64,000 nucleotides of DNA from Meconema thalassinum (taxonomy: Eukaryota > Arthropoda > Insecta > Orthoptera > Tettigoniidae). Where the stretch lies: assembly GCA_946902985.2 (NCBI GenBank), contig OX336388.2, positions 1,211,890,609 to 1,211,954,608 of the forward strand, written 5' to 3'. Made by a program: the position numbers and the translations under genes. Positions within the stretch are counted from its first letter, which is position 1; each line of letters begins with the position of its first letter. The notes beneath the pieces were generated by a model. It ran no database searches. It was not told the DNA's origin and saw only the letters and a list, made by a program, of their open reading frames with translations. Below are positions 44,190 through 56,064 of the stretch, piece after piece.

Positions 44190-45010
44190 AATCGTACCAA
44201 AATGTTGTCATCTGATAGTGATATTTCAAGAAACTTTAAATTTGGCACGATAATCAGTACCCAAACCAAAATTGATTAGAACATCCAAATCCACGAGCAT
44301 GTTTCTTATTAATCTCAATAAGGCGTTAACATATTTTTATGACAACTTTTTTTCTTTCAAATTGTAATTTCCAACATACAGATCAATCAGTTATTTCTCG
44401 TTTTCTTCTTTCTAAAACATAACTTTTTACAATGTGTTGAGTGTTTTTATATTATCGAAATGACCTTAGAAACGTTCAACATCTCCATTTCATAACCAAG
44501 CTAGTGGTACTTTTAGTATCACTAAAAACTTAAAATTTATCACGATGATCGTTAAGACACGAAAGTGGAATACAAAAATCTAGAACCAAAAAAATCTTTC
44601 TTCTTATTCCCAATTAAAGGGAATTAACCTATTTTTTTTCATAAGACATTTTTTTTGTCACTTAATTGCCAATTTCTCGTATTTCAGATCGAAAATGTAG
44701 ATCTATCGTTTATTTTCCGATAGTTAATTTGCAAAGCGTTTTTCAAAAATGGTTCAAATATTTTGCTTCTTTTTTCGAATGGCCTACCTGGCGTACACGT
44801 GTTTATCCTCTCTCTGTGTAACCATAAGGTTAGTGGTACTTTCAGTACCATCAGGACCTTGAAATTTGATACGATGGGCGCCTAAAAATAATGATCGACG
44901 AGAAAAATCGAAAATCAAGACGCCCTCTCATTTAAATTTCCATTAAGGGGAAATAATCTATTTTTGACATAATTTTTGCCACAAAATTTCCGATTACTCG
45001 TAGACTATTT
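44190..45010. repeat. Diverged tandem repeat, ~290-330 bp
   Basis: Three units begin near 44214, 44502 and 44829, with a related opening (A/GTAGTGGTACTTTCAGTA), then TTTGGCACGAT/TTTGATACGAT and an 'AATTAAAGGGAATTAACCTA'-like end. Each is strongly diverged, so this is old. Confidence 0.55.
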
Positions 45011-45107
45011 CTTTTCAGAAATTTAAATTTATTGGTTATGTACGGAGTTTTGTTGCATACGATGCATTTTTTGAAAAATATTAAATTTTTGTGTTTTATG
45101 CAAATGA

Positions 45108-45325
45108 CCTATTTATTATTATTTTTTTTTTATTTTTATTTTTTACTTTTTACTTCTTCATTTTTACATTTTAATTTTCGATTTTATATTTTTCTTTTTT
45201 TCTTTTTTTTATTGATTTTTACTTGTTTCTTTGTTTTATTTTTAACTTTCCTTTTTACTTCTTACTTTTAAATTTGTAAATTTATTTTTTATATTTACAT
45301 TTTTTAAATTTTATTTTTACAAACA
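45108..45325. repeat. T-rich low-complexity DNA
   Basis: Long runs of T broken by A and C. The open frame across it is an artefact. Confidence 0.9.
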
Positions 45326-47587
45326 TTGGACGTTCTGTAAGGCTTCCAATATTGTGAAAAAGTATGTCACGCACCATGAGGCTTCTTTTGCAGATACTTG
45401 GCACAACGTGAATCTAGTCATGAAGCGTGTGTCATTGGAAAGAACCGTCGAGTGTGTACTATGGTAGAATTTACAGATAGAATGGACTCCGCTCTATACT
45501 GTCCGGATATGGGTACAATACCTTTACAAAGTGATGGTTGGAAAAAACAAAGATGTCGATTTGCCGACTCAAATTGAATAAAAACGTGCTCTCAGACTTC
45601 CAAGGAGACGAATTTCTTGCAGTATTTTTGGTTGAGTACCAGATAATTTAAACAATTGTTCGGGAAAGCTGAGTGTGATTCTCTTATTACAAAGAGTCAC
45701 ACAATGCTCACTCTTAGGCAAGTGTATCTTTCTTCGAAGGGTATGCGTAGAAAACCGTAGTTTAATTAAATATGGGGGCGTGGAGGCTCAGCAGTCAAGT
45801 TGTTGACCTAACTCACGGTATGTACTTTGGATATTGCCATAGACGTACAGTGAATCAAATGTGAATTATAATGCACATTATTCTTGTAGCTTTGTATTGC
45901 TTTCATTAGATTACCACGATATTCCACCACTTAAAACAACAATCACCACCATGTTTGTACAGCTGTTATATAACTTCAAATTTAAAATTATTATGCATAC
46001 CCTAATTCCAAATTCTCGGCAAATAGATCCTGATTGGCACTGATAAGATGGTTTGGGTCATTTTTGGATATACCTGAAAGAAACAATGAATTCCTATGCA
46101 CTATTCCTTAAAGCATGATTATTGTAGGGTTTTATTTGCCGAATAAAACACCCCTGGTGTAAATTGTACTTCACTAATTTACACACAAGTCCAACATCCA
46201 TTCCCCCAGGGACTACTAGAATCTAGTAACTAGATCACAAACGGAACTGAAGCACCCGGCTTGACGCGTGAACTAAACTACTTCCCACCCACGAGGAGGT
46301 GGTATGCCAGGTTTGGCACAGACACATGCACCTTCCGACTACGTCACCCACATGCTTCGCGAGCAGGTAACTATAAAACGGTTCCATTTAACTGCTTTGA
46401 AATTAGAAGATGACTTATTAATGAATGTTGGATGTGACTGTAGAAGGAACCTTGGGAACAAATAGCAAGCTCTTCAAGAAAACTGAAAGACTACCGTACT
46501 TTAGTATTTTGACGGGTAAACGAACAGATTCAAACAAAGAATGATCGGATCATTGGTAACTACACAGTTTTTCAGTCCGTCTTTAATTCTTTCTTTTTCT
46601 CTGTTTAACTTACTTCTCGATCCCAGATCCAAAACCCAAAGGAATGAACAGTATAACATTGTAATGTTATTCTTCTCGTGTAAGCCCAGTGTTGGGACAC
46701 GGCCAAAACATATACCGATAGAACGGTGATTCTTAGTTTCAGCAACTGTACAGTGATAATCAAGGTACCACCGAATGCAACTTAAAATCACCGTGAAGTC
46801 AATTCCCTCCATAGCTCTTACTTGACGATAACCCTGAACCCAGTTGCAAGCTCTACTACAGAACTCCAGAGGGATGATACACATATAGCTGTCCCTAAAT
46901 AAAGCAACAAACAAATAACTACACTTAAAAATGTATCCAGAGAAGTAAAACACTTCTTGATGAATTTTTGTATTTTTTGACGGTGCGACAGTAGATAATG
47001 AGTATGTAAAATGTAAACTGTTAGTGAAATGAAGATGTCCTCGGGTAAATACTTTATATACTGTTCAGAATACTGTAGCACACACCGGGCGGGATATTGA
47101 TAATTATCCGTGGGCTGAAGAGACTTTTCAAATCTTGTTGATAAGAGCGTGTCGTTACCATCACCATCTCGTTCCAATTAAGGCCAGTGGGGAAATGGCT
47201 AACTAAAGAAGATGTTTTTCACTGAACATATTACGACATTACTGCTATTAAGAACATGGAGCGGCTGAATCCACCTCTTTAAAGTCAGACAATTTAGAAG
47301 CCAGTTTTTTCCCGTGTTGTATTAGTTATCTAGAAAAACTTGCTCACGAATCAGTAAACACGTCAATATTTTTAATCAAATCAGATGGGGATTTACAATT
47401 ATCAATTCAATGCTATAACCTGAAACAACTATCTAGTGAATCCTATAACCTGAAACAAAGTATAGCTTACTTATACATTTTTCAAATGGGGCTAACTGAA
47501 TGACTTGTTGTGTTCGTCAAGTGGACATTATCAGATTATAATCACTTAACGCGTTTATAGAATTTTGCGTGTGCATTATACTGTATA
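45326..47587. other. Mostly unassigned; one SINE-head scrap
   Basis: About 45775-45820 (GGGGCGTGGAGGCTCAGCAG, TTGTTGACC) looks like the head of the SINE at 49115. The longest open frame (46501-46953, minus, 150 codons) has no family features. No gene is supported. Confidence 0.4.
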
Positions 47588-48034
47588 ACGGTTGAGTCCT
47601 TTGCCCCTTATTTTTCCAGTTTCCGGCCACACTTCCAACGTCTGATGGCAGACTTTACAAGAATTATGACGACATGGAAGCAAGACCTTTACAAAAACAT
47701 GTGTGCGACAAGTGATTATTCAATGCATTAAACTGTCATACGGGCATGTAGCCTACAAAGTACATGCCAATTATACGGTTTCAGTTGGATATAAAATTAA
47801 CGCTGGGTACGGTGGCTAACTGCAAAAAAAAAAAAAAAACGTGAATGAGCCATCGAAGCGGAAAGCAGTATCACATCTCATACGCTTTCAGGCAAGGTGA
47901 AGAGAAGTGTAGCCATGGAGCACTGGTCTAAAAGGTGGAAGGTAGTGGTCCTGATTTTGGGAGGTGGGTTCGAATTCCACCACCGCCAAATATTTATATG
48001 CACATTTCAGGCTTCGGGGATCAAATATAAGGGC

Positions 48035-48935
48035 ATTTGTGGCACATTTAATCAATATAATGCGGTGTTTATTTAGGATTTAATGTGTACTGGCTTGACA
48101 CAATGTGCAGCCTAGAAGCCCTTCCTAGAAGCGTTTGTCATTTCATCTCCATGTTCTTGTATTTGATCACACAAGGGCTCACATCTGGTGGGACGCGGGT
48201 TGGCGACCACGGGACCCCAGCTGAGTCTGGCATTGCTTCCACTTACTTGTGCCGGGCTCCTATACGTCTTCTTTCCTGTCAACCTCCCTTGATCAACTCT
48301 TGGTCTCTTCCAACTCCGACGGTATTAGGGTGTCCGAAGCCTAGGGAGTCTCTTCCTTACCCGCCTTAATGGCCCTTCTCTCATGTTCCTGATCCCTCTT
48401 TCTTCGAGGGGTTAGACCTCTTGTTTTTCTTTCATGTATCTCCTGCCTTCAGCTCAAGGCCCTCAAGGAGACAGGGCTTGTGTAGCCACACCACTTCTGG
48501 TGCACCTTGGATAATGCTACACCCTCGAGAGCTCACAGCTGGTGAGTTCGAGAGTTGTCGACTCCAAGGGACTCCTGAGCTGGGTCCGGTTTTTCTTCTT
48601 TTTCCATCGCCTTTGGAGGGGGGGGGGGAGCTCTTTTCTTTCCCTTTCCTCTCTGCCATCCATGGCTATCCTTCTTTGTAAGTCCATCAATCCTCATTCT
48701 TCGATGGTTGAGGGCATTTTATTCCCCTTTTCTTTTATTTCCCTTACTCTTTTTTTGTTTTCCTTTTCCTTTAATTTTTCTAATGTGTGTCAGTGGTTAG
48801 TTTTAGTTGTACGTTTGTAGTTATATTAATAAAAGGTTCAATTTCATTTTTCATAAAAACCCAAACCATTAGGGGCCGTTAACCTAGATATTAGGACCCT
48901 TATAACAACAACTATCATATCATCATCATTGTTGG
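48035..48935 (+). mobile_element. Retroelement 3' end, ATC tail
   Basis: A pyrimidine-rich stretch ends in TTAATAAAAGG, then TAGGGGCCGTTAACCTAGAT, TTAGGACCC and an (ATC)-rich tail (48913-48930). This is the typical 3' end of an insect non-LTR element or its SINE partner. Open frames within it are not recognisable proteins. Confidence 0.55.
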
Positions 48936-48939
48936 CTGG

Positions 48940-49022
48940 TTCCTCAGTTTAGGGGATGCGACAAGGCGGTCATGTAGCCCCGTGTACTTTGGGGGTGTGT
49001 AGAATCTGTCTGATAACCCATC
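48940..49022 (-). mobile_element. SINE tail fragment
   Basis: GGTTCCTCAGTTTAGGGGAT, CATGTAGCCCCGTGTACTTT and GAATCTGTCTGATAACC match the shared tail module at 14749 and 56769. Confidence 0.85.
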
Positions 49023-49114
49023 ATCATTGTATTTGATCCCCAAAGCTTAAAATGTGCGTAAAATATTAACGGTGGTGTGATTCGAACCCACCTCCCAAAA
49101 ACAGGTCCCCTGCC

Positions 49115-49325
49115 TTGTAGAGAGGGCGTGGGAGCGTGGTGGTGCAGCGATCAAGCGGTTGACCTCTCACTAAGGGGACGGGGTTTAATACCCGTTCAAT
49201 GCATGTCAGATTTTCGAAGTGAAATGCCATGACCTGTGGTCGGATTCCACGTAAAAAGGAGGTCCCGTGGCCCTTGATTGCTTGATTAACAGTCACGTAA
49301 AACTAAAAGCTTCCTTCCTTCCCCT
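49115..49325 (+). mobile_element. tRNA-derived SINE
   Basis: The head GGAGCGTGGTGGTGCAGCGA with A-box-like TGGTGCAGCGATC and a B-box-like GGGTTTAATACCC. The body reads TTTTCGAAGTGAAATGCC and ends near AACTAAAAGCTTCCTTCCTT. It interrupts the right arm of the 47588-49725 inverted repeat. Its 3' half is seen inverted at 51385-51520. Confidence 0.8.
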
Positions 49326-49725
49326 ACCTTCTACGCACTTGGACCAGTGCTCCACGCCTACTCGTCCCTTCACCTTGCCTGAAAGCGTATGAGATGTGAT
49401 ACTGCTTTCCACTTCGAAGGATCATTCACGTTTTTAGCAGTAAGCCACCGTACCTAGCGTTAATTTCGTATCCAACTGAAACCGTATAATCGGCATGTCA
49501 CGTTTGACAGTCTGACGGATTATAATCGTTGTAAGGTTTGAGGTTATAATCGCTTGTCGCACACATGGTTGTGTAATGGTCTTACTTCCATGTCGTGATT
49601 TTTGTAGTTAAGTCGTTTAGGGTCATTGAGACTTGGCTATAGACGGGGAACTGTCGCAATGCTGCTATCAGACTTTGGAAGTGCGGCCGAAAACTAGAAA
49701 AATAAGGGGCGGAAGACTCATCGGG

Positions 49726-49940
49726 AATACCGGGTGAATCTGCTGCCCCCAATGAACTCATTTTATGCAGCCCAACTAACGCGTGTTGTAAGGAAGGTCG
49801 ATATTTCTTTGCTTGGATCCCTTATTGTGTAAATGCACTGAAAGCATATCCTGCAAACAATAGTGAACACTATTATTTTTCCCTCGTATAAGTATGTAGT
49901 CACATCGAGGTGTAATAATTGGTCATGCTAATAATATATT
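49726..49940. other. No recognised feature
   Basis: Short spacer, nothing seen. Confidence 0.4.
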
Positions 49941-49945
49941 ATTGT

Positions 49946-50341
49946 AAATAATAATAATAATAATACTGTCATATAACAAGAATGAACCCAGCAGGATTGA
50001 CAAATAGAATTTTCACCTAGGCTACTTCCTCAAAAAGAAAACCAAGGGAGCTTGGTTCACTGAGGTGGACAAAGATTTACAAGAAGTGGGAATTACAGGC
50101 AACGATATTTGGGAATGTGCCACCCTTAAACAAAAACTAACAGCACACCGATGTTTTCAAGAAAAGCCAAAGCTTCCAACTGGCAAGAAGTGGACTACAG
50201 AAAGGAAACAACACCATCGATAACTAATGTGAAAGTACTGGGAGGATGTTAAAGCTCGATGCAACAAGAAACAGTTGAAATGACGTGGTCCTTAGATGGC
50301 CGAATCGATAGAATAGTAGTAATAATAATAATAATAATAGG
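49946..50341 (+). pseudogene. LINE C-terminal relic between two (AAT)n tracts
   Basis: Between AAT runs at 49946-49964 and 50317-50340, the plus strand reads WFTEVDKDLQEVGI, then PTGKKWTTERKQQHHR and KYWEDVKARCNKKQ, the last part of the RTE-like LINE family (compare KWTAERKKEHSERMKRFWEE at the 16-kb copy). At least one stop and an indel break it. Only about 100 codons are left. Confidence 0.75.
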
Positions 50342-50940
50342 TATGCTATTACAAGATGTGAACACTAAACACTTGGCTACTGTTCTACACCAATGTGGAT
50401 CCCTTAACTGATAGCTGGGAAATCCCGCTTCTGACTGAACACGAATCCACTGTGTGCGAGTGAATGTGACCACTCGATGCTATCTGTTGACACTCGGCGA
50501 AACTTTTGTCTTGTATGGTTAATTACCTGAACGTATTTTAAGACATGAACTATGGTTTGTCTATTTTTAAGTGAGACTATGCTGATGGTTCCTGAACATC
50601 CTCAACTACTACAGATCAATCTGTGTCGTTTGCCAAAGCACAAGATAGGTCCCATATAAGCTACATCCAGATTCTATAGACTATATTGTATTGGTTTCCT
50701 TAGGCCTTGGTTACATGAGAATCTGCTACATTGTACACTCACTGACACAATACGTGATCGTGCTGAAACACAGTGACGAGTATTATTCCATTCAACCATG
50801 ATGTCGTGGTTTATAGTCCAACTATGGGACCTGCGCGAGACATCTCGCATGTTCAGTAACCACTCGCCCGGATTTACTGTTATGCGGGCTTTTATAAATA
50901 TGTTTATTTGAAACAAATTGTCGATATTTATGAAGTAAGA
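50342..50940. other. No recognised feature
   Basis: Nothing identified. Confidence 0.45.
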
Positions 50941-51240
50941 GTGCAATTCTCACTGTTGCGGGTAATTCCGTTTGAATATCCTTTTCAATGCACAATGGGT
51001 TGTGTGCGCCCCATGTGTACAGACTACTCACCCAGCTCCAGTGTTATGCGGGTTGGACGCGACACAGTTCTGCCAGGGGCTATCGTCTTGTTTATTTGTT
51101 TATACACTCTTTTTCAACAAATAAATATATTTCCGTTGACTTTTCATGAAATGCAAGATTTTCCCCTGTACTATTGAGACGATTTGGAAGATTTTGATGC
51201 AAACCACACCTCTTAACTCTCTCTGGTGCAGGAGCTTGGG
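50941..51240 (+). repeat. Dispersed repeat (inverted copy at 62829)
   Basis: CCCATGTGTACAGACTAC, TTGTTTATTTGTTTATA, TTTCCGTTGACTTTTCA, TGCAAGATTTTCCC and GTACTATTGAGACGATTTGG are found inverted at 62829-63100. The parent element is unknown. Confidence 0.75.
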
Positions 51241-51384
51241 TCTATTGTCGGATGAACTTTGCGTATTATATAATAGATACTCAGTGACAACGAAACGATA
51301 CTCGTACTGAAGTTAGCATCATAACTGAAGCATCTACGGGAGTAGGAGTCCCGGGAGTAAGCCAAGTGCGCTACCTGCTGTATA

Positions 51385-51520
51385 TGTAAGGAAGGAAGGA
51401 AGAAAAATTGTAGTTTTACGTGACCTTAAATCTCGCGACCATTTTTACGTGGAATCCAAACCACAGCACTTGATATTTCACTTCAAATAGTTCACCTGCA
51501 TTGACACTTGACAGGGAATC
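51385..51520 (-). mobile_element. SINE 3' fragment
   Basis: AAGGAAGGAAGG, then TTTTACGTGACC, TTTTTACGTGGAATCC and ATTTCACTTCAAA match the 3' half of the SINE at 49115-49325 in the opposite orientation. Confidence 0.7.
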
Positions 51521-51930
51521 GCTCCCTATAGCCTATTCCTTTCTTGTTATGACAAGACCTTGGTGGCTCATTTGTTTACGCTATTCTTAGAACATCATGA
51601 GGCGAGATGGATAGATTCCTAACGTAGATATCACACAAACAAACTCCTTAGAAAACATAATAACAAATCACTCGTACCACAAGAGGACGATTTTGCTAAC
51701 TCCAACAGCTTAGCCTACCCCAGGATTCCTTCCTTCCTCCCTCCGATCACTGTAGCTTTGAGGTTAGGCAAGTACGCTAATTTATTCATTGTTTATCGGC
51801 TCTATGAACACGTCAACGATGCTTAAGCGTAACTGGTAGAAAGAAAGTTAATTTGACAGTGTTCGTATATATAACATCGCCTAACCAACAGTATTCATGA
51901 TATGAATTACGGGTTGAGTAAAATTTATAC
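51521..51930. other. No recognised feature
   Basis: Nothing identified. Confidence 0.45.
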
Positions 51931-52330
51931 TGCTGTTCTGTACACCCAGTGTTTACACATCTTGCGCTTACAGTCACATGGGAGGTATGTCTACTGCTGT
52001 TCTGTATACCTAGTGTTTACACATCTTGCGCTTACAGTCACATGGGAGGTATGTCTACTGCTGTTCTGTATACCTAGTGTTTACACATCTTGCGCTTACA
52101 GTCACATGGGAGGTATGTCTACTGCTGTTCTGTATACCTAGTGTTTACACATCTTGCGCTTACAGTCACATGGGAGGTATGTCTACTGCTGTTCTGTATA
52201 CCCAGTGTTTACACATCTTGCGCTTACAGTCACATGGGAGGTATGTCTACTGCTGTTCTGTATACCCAGTGTTTACACATCTTGCGCTTACAGTCACATG
52301 GGAGGTATGTCTCAAGCTGTTCTCAACAAT
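51931..52330. repeat. 64-bp minisatellite, six units
   Basis: Units begin at 51931, 51995, 52059, 52123, 52187 and 52251, each TGCTGTTCTGTA..., with a broken seventh at 52315. Units differ at only one or two positions (ACCCAG against ACCTAG, and TACAC against TATAC). Because 64 is not a multiple of three, overlapping open frames arise in all three frames and have no meaning. Confidence 0.95.
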
Positions 52331-53257
52331 ATTGTTCACCTAATTCCAAATAATTTGAGAAATTAACTTCAAGAGAAATCCATTCAAATCTTGATTGGAT
52401 TTTACTAGTAGTTCTAGCAACCTGTTTAAAGCCAAAATATATATGAGTGTTTCATCGTATCCCGATCAAATCCTAAGAACTGATAATTTACGAGGTCAAC
52501 GTCTCGCTCTCTTTAAGCAACAACGCGGCTACTTGGATAGCAAGTGTTAATGCACCACAAAAGGTACGGCAGTCAATTATTTATATCACAAATGTAGTGA
52601 TGGCGTGACGTACGAGTCTATCGATTACTTTGGATGATGGGCACACAAATAGACCTCTCACCCCGCTACACAATTGGCAGAAAGGTCAAGCGGAAAGTCT
52701 ACTTGAAGGTTACTCTTTTCTTTGCATCGACAGAGCAGTCTCTACAGAAGTTTAAAGTCTTGTCATCATGCATATTCTTTCCCAGCAATGTGTTGCTTCA
52801 ATAATAACCAATTAGTACATTATGCAACAAGCCTGTAATGGCAATAATTAAGACACGAGTATGTTTTTAAACGAGCGTAGGGAGTCGTAGGTGCGTTTAT
52901 GTTCGACAATAATTATAACTTGATTTTATGTTCGAACATAAATACTGTATTCATAAATATCTGCCTAGTTACCGCCAGTTTCGGTTGCTGAACAGAGCGC
53001 ATGGGACTCAGAGAATACCTTGTATTTGACCACGGCCTCCTCGAATGCCCCACTATGAAACTAGACACGCAGTGAAATTTGAAATAGGAGGTCGTGGAAG
53101 TCAGCGCAGGTGCAATGCTGTCCTTACCTAATTGGTCAAACAGCTGTATCGTAATGAAAATCTTGAGCTCTTATTGGTGAAGAATCTGTTTTCTGCGTGA
53201 ATGAGTAACAGATAGATACCACTAGTTATTTTGTAAATTAGTGTAGATAAATTTGTT
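52331..53257. other. No recognised feature
   Basis: No coding or repeat recognised. Confidence 0.45.
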
Positions 53258-53590
53258 GACTCCCTCGTGGTGTAGAGACTATCGTTCTTGGCTGTCTCCC
53301 GGAGGTCCGGGTTCAAATTTAATTCTGGTATGAGGGATGAAACGATGTACTTTCAGACTCGTGATGCAATACTGAGAAGGGGAGGGTTCGATTCCCACCT
53401 GAGCCATCCTAGAAGGTTTTCTTTTCGTAGTTTCCCCAATGCTTCTCCAAGAAAATGCTGGGATTGTTCCTAAATAAAGTTCCTGCCCACCTCCTTCACA
53501 ATCCTATCCCCAATGTACAAATACACGCACTAATACATCCACCACAATAACTCAGGTTATCACACGAAAATTACAGTGGTCTATAACACC
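53258..53590 (+). mobile_element. tRNA-derived SINE with shared tail
   Basis: The head CTCCCTCGTGGTGTAGAGAC is followed by the B-box-like GGGTTCAAATTT at about 53309. The body is diverged from 10868-11135. The 3' part (ACACGCACTAATACATCCAC, GGTTATCACAC) is the same tail as at 39890-40020. Confidence 0.7.
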
Positions 53591-54595
53591 GCCATCTTTA
53601 AATATAGGAAAATTGAAAACTAGGGAATAAACCATCTCATTTGGGTACAATCGTGTTGACCGACTGAAAAGCATGGGCATTATGTTTACTATGGCGCACT
53701 GAAAATTGCTTCAAAAACCATAATCAATTTGTTGTTGATCTACAGAATATAGTGGTAGATGACTTCAATGTTCTTCTTCTTACAACATAAATCACAGCTC
53801 CATCACCGCTACAAAATATATTGAATGTTAACAGTCAATTAACTGTGGCTGTCGTGCATGAACCTAATCGTCTGTCAACTACCACTTAAACTTGCCATTT
53901 TCATCAGGAAATGTAAATCGTGGCTGAAAGCAATTCAAAATGTGCTGGAGTGACTTTCTCGTTCTCCACATCTTATCTAAGATCGGACCATCACTACCAC
54001 TCCTCTATCATGAGACCACCCCAAACGAAGGTACATTTACGACCGCACGGTCACTAAACATCTAATTGATGGGTATAGCCTACCCCTCAATTCACGTACG
54101 TGATGTATCAAAGTAGAATGACCACGGTCCAAGCCTTCATACCTAATGTCATGGCAGTAGGACTATAGCCACTGTGTTACGAGTGATAGGAGAAATGTTA
54201 AGTTAAAGAAAGCTTCTCTTTGAAAATATTATACTAAAATACTGACTATAGGTCCCTCGGAACAAATTGGCCTGTGAGTTAGAAACTGAAACTGGCCACC
54301 GGGCCTACCTCAAGTTCAATGACAGCTTACAATGCAGAAGAGAGTTGGGAAGGGGCGAGAGGAGGCGAAGGAAGAAAGGCTGCTTCTTGTGACAGATTTA
54401 TAACAGAGAGGTACAGTCAGCTAGTTGTTCCCAACATGCTACTTATTTACGAGTCACATAAAAGAAGTGTGGACTATCACAAATATATGAACAGTGAATA
54501 TTATATTCGTTGGTTATAAGAAAAGTTGATCCCTAATTTGGAACGCAACTCAGTGCTTGTTACCACAACACGCAGAAAGAATGGTTGATTATTAA
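53591..54595. other. No recognised feature
   Basis: Nothing identified before the Tc1 element. Confidence 0.45.
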
Positions 54596-54597
54596 TA

Positions 54598-54633
54598 CAC
54601 ACATCAAAAAAAGTTTTGCATCACCTCGGTTCC
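54598..54633 (+). repeat. Left terminal inverted repeat
   Basis: Starts CACACATCAAAAAAAGTTTT and ends ACCTCGGTTCC. It matches 56027-56062 inverted at all 36 positions. Confidence 0.95.
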
Positions 54634-54792
54634 AAGAGTTCCGGAACCGTTAAATACAAAGGGAATAGAGATCAACACAAACAACATTTCACCTCGTTTT
54701 ATTGCTCATGAGACCCACACATTGCATGTTGTACCATCATACAGCTAGACTTTCAGCATTTGTGGTCCAGATTGCAGTACACACCACTACCT

Positions 54793-55818
54793 CTAATACC
54801 CAGTAGCACGTCCTCTTGCATTGATGCATGCCTGTATTCGCCGTGGCATACTATCCACAAGTTCATCAAGACACTGTTGGTCCAAATTGTCCCACTCCTC
54901 AACGACAATTCGGCGTAAATCTCTCAGAGTGGTTGGTGGGTCAAGACGTCCATAAACAGCCCTTTTCAACATATCCCAGGCATGTTCGATAGGGTTCATG
55001 TCTGGCGAACATGCTGGCCACTGTAGTCGAGCGATATCGTTATCTTGAAGGAACGCATTCACAAGATGTGCACGATGAGGTCGAGAATTGTCGTCCATGA
55101 AGACAAATGCCTCTCCAATATTCTGCCGATATGGTTGCACTATGGGTCGGAGGATGTCATTCAGGTATCGTAAAGCCGTTTCGGAGCCTTCCATGACCAC
55201 CAGTGGCGTACGTCGGCCCCACATAATGCCACCCCAAAACAGCAGGGAACCACCACCTTGCTGCACTCGCTGGACAGTGTGTCTAAGACGTTCAGCCTGA
55301 CCAGGGTGCCTCCAAACACGTCTCCGACGATTGTCTGGTTGAAGGCATATGCGACACTCATCGGTGAAGAGAACGTGATGCCAATTCCGTGGGGTCCATT
55401 CAGCATGTTGTTGGGCCCATCTGTACCTCGCTGCATGGTGTCGGGGTTGCAAAGCTGGACCTCGCCATGGACGTCGGGAGTGAAGTTGCGCATCATGCAG
55501 CCTATTACGCACAGTTTGAGTTGAAACACGACGTCCTGTGGCTGAACGAAACGCATTATTCAACATGGTGACATTGCTGTCAGGGTTCCTCCGAGCGGCA
55601 ATCCGTAAGTAGCGGTCATCCACTACAGTAGTAGCCCTTGGGCGGCCTGAGCGAGGCCTGTCATCGACAGTTCCTGTATCTCTGTACCTCCTCCATGTCC
55701 GAACAACATCGCTTTGGTTCACTCTGAGACGCCTGGAAACTTCCCTTGTTGAGAGCCCTTCTTGACACAAAGTAACAATGCGGACGCGATCGAACTGCGG
55801 TATTGACCTTCTAGGCAT
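54793..55818 (-). CDS. Tc1-type transposase, intact (DD34E)
   Basis: A full-length 341-residue transposase, normal for Tc1-like enzymes, with no stop or frameshift. It cuts and pastes its own element at TA sites. Residues 1-50 form the first helix-turn-helix (GLSTREVSRRLRVNQSDVVR), RPRSGRPR (54-61) is a GRPR AT-hook-like linker, and a second HTH runs to about 115. The DDE catalytic core has Asp153 in FTDECR, Asp243 in FMDDNSRPH and Glu278 in SPDMNPIEHAWD. Thirty-four residues lie between the last two, so it is DD34E. The start ATG at 55816-55818 is the first Met and lies about 245 bases inside the element. All catalytic residues are present. Confidence 0.95.
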   Translation of the reverse strand: MPRRSIPQFDRVRIVTLCQEGLSTREVSRRLRVNQSDVVRTWRRYRDTGTVDDRPRSGRPRATTVVDDRYLRIAARRNPDSNVTMLNNAFRSATGRRVSTQTVRNRLHDAQLHSRRPWRGPALQPRHHAARYRWAQQHAEWTPRNWHHVLFTDECRICLQPDNRRRRVWRHPGQAERLRHTVQRVQQGGGSLLFWGGIMWGRRTPLVVMEGSETALRYLNDILRPIVQPYRQNIGEAFVFMDDNSRPHRAHLVNAFLQDNDIARLQWPACSPDMNPIEHAWDMLKRAVYGRLDPPTTLRDLRRIVVEEWDNLDQQCLDELVDSMPRRIQACINARGRATGY

Positions 55819-56026
55819 GGTAGAACTACAGACAACATGAGCAGCGTACCTTCGTCCTGGTGGAATGACTGGAACTGATCGGCTGTCGTACCCCCTCCGT
55901 CTAATAGGCCCTGCTCATGCATGGTTGTTTACATCTTTGAGCAGTTTTAGTGACATCTATGAACAGTCAAAGGGACTGTATCTTGGATACAATATACACA
56001 GTCAACGTCTATATGCCGGAGATCTG

Positions 56027-56062
56027 GGAACCGAGGTGATGCAAAACTTTTTTTGATGTGTG
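56027..56062 (-). repeat. Right terminal inverted repeat
   Basis: Reads GGAACCGAGGTGATGCAAAA toward the end GATGTGTG, the exact inverse of 54598-54633. Confidence 0.95.
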
Positions 56063-56064
56063 TA

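Larger units (their letters stand above)
47588..49725. repeat. 2.1-kb inverted repeat with nested insertions
   Basis: Left arm 47588-48028 and right arm 49030-49725 are inverted copies (CCCCTTATTTTTC, CATGTGTGCGACAAG, TATACGGTTTCAGTTGGATA, AGCAGTATCACATCTCATAC, GGGAGGTGGGTTCGAAT). The right arm is longer because a SINE lies in it. An A run (47825-47841) separates parts of the left arm. The centre contains retroelement sequence. Confidence 0.8.
54598..56062 (-). mobile_element. Complete Tc1-type transposon
   Basis: A 1465-bp element with TA at 54596-54597 and 56063-56064. The terminal inverted repeats are perfect for 36 bases and continue imperfectly to about 47. A single intact transposase gene is encoded on the minus strand. 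A 59-base end of an identical copy opens the window (1-59). It is probably autonomous or recently so. Confidence 0.97.

Noticed and set aside
45032..45271. 79-codon Phe-rich ORF
   Set aside because: T-rich low-complexity DNA, no family features.
46501..46953. 150-codon minus-strand ORF
   Set aside because: No domain, repeats or homologous copy in the window. Long frames of this size arise by chance here.
51902..52366. Several overlapping ORFs in three frames, or a CRISPR-like array
   Set aside because: They are the same 64-bp minisatellite read in shifted frames. Units adjoin with no variable spacers.
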